Below are positions 23,043-26,179 of a stretch of DNA of 26,179 bases, one piece after another. The stretch comes from Clostridiales bacterium (GTDB lineage Bacteria > Bacillota > Clostridia > Peptostreptococcales > Anaerovoracaceae): NCBI GenBank assembly GCA_015258265.1, contig JABZIP010000016.1, positions 1 to 26,179 of the forward strand, written 5' to 3'. Both the position numbers and the translations under genes were made by a program. A model generated the notes under the pieces. That model was given only the letters and a program-made list of their open reading frames with translations, did not search any database and was not told the DNA's origin. How positions within the stretch are numbered: position 1 is the stretch's first letter; the number at the start of each line of letters is the position of its first letter.

Positions 23043-23620
23043 TATTTTACACCTCCAGTCGCTTCAAACTGAGCAAGTGCAGCCTGTACGGAATGGTATA
23101 TTCCGTTTGACGAAACCGTAGCTCCGGAAATCGCATTTAAATTGGTATTTTTCTTGATAGAATCGGTACCTATGCTTCCCTTGTCCGGCACTACTTCGTT
23201 TATAGTTTTTCCTTTGTAAATGCTCAAATACTCAGGTGTCATAGCTTTTGTTCCAAGTCCCGGTGTATCCGCATGACTCGTTACCGTAACTCCCTCAATA
23301 GTACCGTCCGCATTTACTCCGACCATCACCTTGATAGTTCCGCCATAGCTTGGTGCGGAAGCCGTAATAGCAGCACCAACCTTATTTTTTGCAATGTAGT
23401 AATCAAAAACCGCAGGATTCAGTTTTCCTGTGTATTCCGTAAACGAATCGCCCTTCGGCATTACCACCATTCTCGCCTTGTCAGCGGCAATTTTCGCATT
23501 CTTTTCTATTGTAGGCTTCGTAATTGTGTACGTTTCAGAAAGTGCGAACGAGCTTACAAAGCATATTATAACCAGAACCAACGCCGGTTTTATATATTCT
23601 ACAAATGTATTCTTATCCAT
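23042..23620 (-). CDS. rnfG: Rnf complex subunit RnfG (covalent flavoprotein)
   Basis: Extracytoplasmic-facing subunit with one membrane anchor (about 9-30) and an FMN-binding domain. The SGATVSS motif is at 165-171, where T168 would carry the FMN through a phosphoester bond, attached by an ApbE-type flavin transferase (not encoded here). The ATG at 23620 (192 residues, MDKNTFVEY) is preferred: the GGAGG lies 11 nt upstream and the 8-nt overlap with rnfD (ATGGATAA) mirrors the rnfC-rnfD junction. The start at 23638 overlaps rnfD more and sits on that ribosome site. Confidence 0.95.
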   Translation of the reverse strand: MDKNTFVEYIKPALVLVIICFVSSFALSETYTITKPTIEKNAKIAADKARMVVMPKGDSFTEYTGKLNPAVFDYYIAKNKVGAAITASAPSYGGTIKVMVGVNADGTIEGVTVTSHADTPGLGTKAMTPEYLSIYKGKTINEVVPDKGSIGTDSIKKNTNLNAISGATVSSNGIYHSVQAALAQFEATGGVK

Positions 23621-24566
23621 TTTTCTTAGCACCTCCATACAGCCTATTCTCGCAGAAAGTGTTTATATGCGGTGTCAGTATATTCATAAGCAGAATCGAG
23701 AACGAAACGCCCTCCGGATAAGCTCCATATAGCCTGATAATCATCGTAATCAATCCGCAGCCAACACCGAAAATTACTTTTCCAAGTGGAAGAATCGGGG
23801 TAGTCGCATAGTCGGTCGCCATAAAGAACGCTCCGAGCATTACACCGCCGGCTAAAATATGGAATATCGGATCATTACCCGTAACCGCTGCGAATAATCC
23901 AACTGTCGCTATGAACGACACAGGTATTATCGGTGAAATTATTCCTCTCCAGATAAGGAATAAACCTCCAACAAGTAACGCTGCAGCACTGACTTCACCA
24001 AGCGAACCTCCTACGAATCCCCAGAATAAATCCATATTCGACGGAAGCATCCCCTCTCCCTCAGCTAAAACTCCAAGCGGCGTAGGCCCTGTAATAGCGT
24101 CTGCCGTTCTATACATTCTAGGAACAGGCCAAAGCGTCATAGCCGAAGTAAACGATACCAACAGTACGACTCTGGCAGTGATAGCTGGATTTGCAAAGTT
24201 CTGTCCAAGTCCCCCGAACATTCCCTTTACAACAACTATCGCTATGAAACACCCGATTATCGCTATTATATAAGACAGATTTGACGGCAAGTTGTAAGCC
24301 AAAAGTAAACCTGTAAGTGCCGCACTCAAATCGCCTACCGTTTGAGGTTTCTTTGCAACAAGATTAAACAAGTATTCAAATCCCACACACGCTACTACAC
24401 ATACAAGCGTAAGAGTAACCGCTCTGTAACCGAAATCGTAAGCAGCCACTACAAGAGCAGGAAGCAATGCTAAAATTACGGTTCCCATTATCCTTGTTGT
24501 GTTTTCGTTTGTTACAAAATGCGGTGCAGGAGATACTATCAGATTTTCATTAAATTTGTTATCCAT
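23613..24566 (-). CDS. rnfD: Rnf complex subunit RnfD (covalent flavoprotein)
   Basis: Membrane subunit, 317 residues, related to NqrB, with eight or more hydrophobic segments. The flavin attachment motif reads ITGPTPLG near 158-165, with T162 the likely FMN-bearing residue; Gly-Pro replaces the more common Gly-Ala. It belongs to the core ion-transport module. The start overlaps the rnfC stop (ATGGATAA, 8 nt), with AAAGGAGG upstream. Confidence 0.96.
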   Translation of the reverse strand: MDNKFNENLIVSPAPHFVTNENTTRIMGTVILALLPALVVAAYDFGYRAVTLTLVCVVACVGFEYLFNLVAKKPQTVGDLSAALTGLLLAYNLPSNLSYIIAIIGCFIAIVVVKGMFGGLGQNFANPAITARVVLLVSFTSAMTLWPVPRMYRTADAITGPTPLGVLAEGEGMLPSNMDLFWGFVGGSLGEVSAAALLVGGLFLIWRGIISPIIPVSFIATVGLFAAVTGNDPIFHILAGGVMLGAFFMATDYATTPILPLGKVIFGVGCGLITMIIRLYGAYPEGVSFSILLMNILTPHINTFCENRLYGGAKKNG

Positions 24567-25878
24567 TACTCTTAGCCTCCTTTAATATCGCTTTTCCTAT
24601 CTTGTTATTGAATCCAAGCGGTCTTCTTGCAGGGCAAATATACGAGCAGCTTCCGCACTCCATACACTGCATCACCTTGAAGCGTTCAAGTAAATCCGCA
24701 TCTCTTCTCTTAACAGCATCGGAAAGAATTGTAGGCATCAGCTTGAATGGACAGGCTGTATGACATCTGCCGCAGTTTATGCACGCAGTTTCAGGCTCCA
24801 ATTCCGAATCGCCCTCTGCAAACGCCAAGATAGCGTTGTTGTTTTTGATTATCGGCATTCTGTCTGAGAACAGCGCCTTTCCCATCATAGGTCCGCCCAT
24901 AAGAATCTTTTTCGGTGGCGCTTTGTATCCGCCGCAAAACTCGATTACATCCGCAATAGGCGTACCAATAGGACATACCAAATTCGTAGGTCTTGTAACA
25001 GCGCTTCCGTCAACGGTAATTCTCTTATTGATAAGTGGAATTCCGTCCTTGAAATACTGAGCAACAAAAGCTATTGATGTAATGTTTGACAGGATAATCC
25101 CAAGATCTGCAGGCAATACTCCCGCATCCATCGTCTTTCCCATTACCTCGTACACCATAACTCTCTCTGCGCCCTGAGGATATCTTGAACGCAAAGATAC
25201 AACCTTAATATTATCTAAACCCTTTTGCGCAATCATCTTGTTCAATGCTTCGATTGCATCCGGCTTATTGTCCTCAACCCCTATATATCCTTCGTTAAGC
25301 TCAAGATACTTCATTACCAAGAGCATACCGTCGATGATATTTTCCGTTTCTTCCAGCATAAGTCTGTGGTCTGATGTGATAAAAGGTTCACACTCCGCTC
25401 CGTTTACGATAAGAGTATGCACATCCTTCATATTTTTCGGATTGTACTTGATATGTGTAGGGAACGATGCTCCCCCAAGTCCTACAAGTCCACTTGCTCT
25501 GATTGCCTTCACAAATTCATCGTGATTGCTTACTTTTGGAGGTTCTATTGTTTCCAAAAGTTCCTGTTTTTTGTCAGTTTCGATAACTACGATAGTATCA
25601 TCAAGGCCTCCACCAATCCTCATCCCCTCAATGGATTTTACCGTACCCGAAACACTGCTGTGAATAGGTGCACTTACAAATGCATCCGTATCGCCAAGCA
25701 ACTGACCGACTTTTACTTCATCGCCTTTTTGTACAAGAGGCTTACATGGTGCTCCGATATGCTGCGACATGGAAATATAAACCACATCAGGAACAGGCAT
25801 ATACTCGGTTGCGCAGTTTGCCGTATGCTTATTGTGCTCTACATGAATGCTCTGCAAATGCTTTTTCTGTCCACTCAT
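24559..25878 (-). CDS. rnfC: Rnf complex subunit RnfC (NADH/FMN and [4Fe-4S] subunit)
   Basis: Cytoplasmic NAD+-reducing subunit, related to NuoF and NqrA. A barrel-sandwich region (about 45-100), the FMN/NADH-binding stretch GLVGLGGASFPTHIKYNP (130-147) and NGAECEPFITSDHRLM (159-174) are followed by an SLBB-like region. Two [4Fe-4S] motifs are C366/C369/C372/C376 (CINCGRCHTACP) and C405/C408/C411/C415 (CMECGSCSYICP). 439 residues is normal. Here Rnf would couple ferredoxin oxidation to NAD+ reduction with Na+ or H+ export. First gene of the operon; RBS AGGAAGGG. Confidence 0.97.
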   Translation of the reverse strand: MSGQKKHLQSIHVEHNKHTANCATEYMPVPDVVYISMSQHIGAPCKPLVQKGDEVKVGQLLGDTDAFVSAPIHSSVSGTVKSIEGMRIGGGLDDTIVVIETDKKQELLETIEPPKVSNHDEFVKAIRASGLVGLGGASFPTHIKYNPKNMKDVHTLIVNGAECEPFITSDHRLMLEETENIIDGMLLVMKYLELNEGYIGVEDNKPDAIEALNKMIAQKGLDNIKVVSLRSRYPQGAERVMVYEVMGKTMDAGVLPADLGIILSNITSIAFVAQYFKDGIPLINKRITVDGSAVTRPTNLVCPIGTPIADVIEFCGGYKAPPKKILMGGPMMGKALFSDRMPIIKNNNAILAFAEGDSELEPETACINCGRCHTACPFKLMPTILSDAVKRRDADLLERFKVMQCMECGSCSYICPARRPLGFNNKIGKAILKEAKSNG

Positions 25879-25962
25879 TTGACTTCCCTTCCTTTCTTAA
25901 GTGTTTGATTTCTCAATAAAAAGCAGACATTGTTAAAAATTTGTCTACTTTTCACTACATAT

Positions 25963-25990
25963 ATTATCACAATCGACATCCCTTTTGCAA
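25963..25990 (-). promoter_or_regulatory. Candidate promoter of the rnf operon
   Basis: On the minus strand TTGCAA (25990-25985) and GATAAT (25968-25963) are 16 bp apart, about 85 bp before rnfC. The leader contains a small inverted repeat AGACA/TGTCT (25925-25929 with 25942-25946). The sequence TATTGCAAA around the -35 box also occurs at the flagellar promoter. From 25991 to 26054 the DNA is AT-rich with nothing else recognisable. Confidence 0.55.
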
Positions 25991-26054
25991 TATAAACTTA
26001 GCCCCTATTGTAATTATTTTTAATTTGATATTGTATTTCTTTTTCAATTTGTAA

Positions 26055-26179
26055 TATAATGTTCTCAAGTTAATCAAGACATTCAATCACATTTTACCGC
26101 TGATTTTAAATATATAATCTAAAATGTGATATAATGTACTCAAGTTAATCAAGACATTCAATCATATCCTACCGCTTTT
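26055..26179 (-). repeat. Right hairpin-repeat array (inverted copy)
   Basis: The reverse complement of this stretch matches the left array. A full type A hairpin has arms at 26086-26095 and 26121-26130, with its 25-nt loop differing from the left copy at one base. One arm of a type B hairpin (ATCATATCCT, 26161-26170) and the start of its loop are cut by the window end. Linkers lie at 26056-26085 and 26131-26160. The linkers read GTCTTG and TTGAG where the left ones mostly read GCTTTG and TAGG/CGGG. The inner edge is again at CATTATA (minus strand), followed by a degraded sequence near 26046-26055. The array probably continues outside. Confidence 0.88.

Noticed and set aside
25925..25946. Rex (redox sensor) operator in the rnf leader
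   Set aside because: One half (TTGTTAA) fits, but the opposite half does not match TTAACAA, so it is only a 5-bp inverted repeat.

Overview
The window is one accessory-free chromosomal block from a low-GC, anaerobic, motile member of the Firmicutes, probably class Clostridia. The evidence is AT-rich intergenic DNA, strong AGGAGG-type ribosome sites, occasional TTG and GTG starts, a clostridial rnfCDGEAB operon, and a fla operon whose rotor gene is fliY with a CheC-like N-terminus. I cannot assign a genus from the sequence; an oral or gut Peptostreptococcaceae-like organism is a guess. Every intact gene lies on the minus strand, so the biological reading order runs from the right end of the window to the left.

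Layout in reading order. (1) 26179-26055: an array of hairpin repeats. (2) 25990-25879: promoter and leader of the rnf operon. (3) 25878-20841: rnfC-D-G-E-A-B, the six subunits of the ion-pumping ferredoxin:NAD+ oxidoreductase, with start/stop overlaps at four of the five junctions, closed by a 14-bp-stem intrinsic terminator at 20776-20814. (4) 20767-20739: a sigma-A-like promoter just past that terminator. (5) 20660-1219: a 24-gene flagellar operon of about 19.5 kb: flgC, fliE, fliF, fliG, fliH, fliI, fliJ, fliK, flgD, a TIGR02530-type gene, flgE, flbD, motA, motB, fliM, fliY, cheY, fliO, fliP, fliQ, fliR, flhB, a YlqG/FliK-like gene and a short FlhB-C-terminal-like gene. It is closed by an intrinsic terminator at 1140-1171. 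(6) 1090-374: an RluB-type pseudouridine synthase. (7) 362-180: an internally deleted remnant of a DDE transposase. (8) 176-1: a second copy of the hairpin-repeat array, in inverted orientation relative to the first.

How the genes work together. Rnf oxidises reduced ferredoxin with NAD+ and builds an ion gradient. The next operon builds the machine that can spend it: MS ring (FliF), C ring (FliG, FliM, FliY), export gate (FliP, FliQ, FliR, FlhB, with FliO), export ATPase complex (FliH, FliI, FliJ), rod and hook parts (FlgC, FliE, FlgD, FlgE), hook-length control (FliK), stator (MotA, MotB) and the switch regulator CheY. Genes often found in such operons that are absent here are flgB, fliL, ylxF, flhA, flhF, flhG and fliA.

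The least ordinary part is the pair of arrays at the two window edges. They are 70-75 bp tandem units with perfect 10-bp hairpins of two alternating types related by compensatory base changes, joined by a conserved linker of about 30 bp. The copies face each other across the whole 26 kb block. The other notable points are a second FliK-like/FlhB-like pair at the operon end, an unusually long FliH, and the missing flgB.
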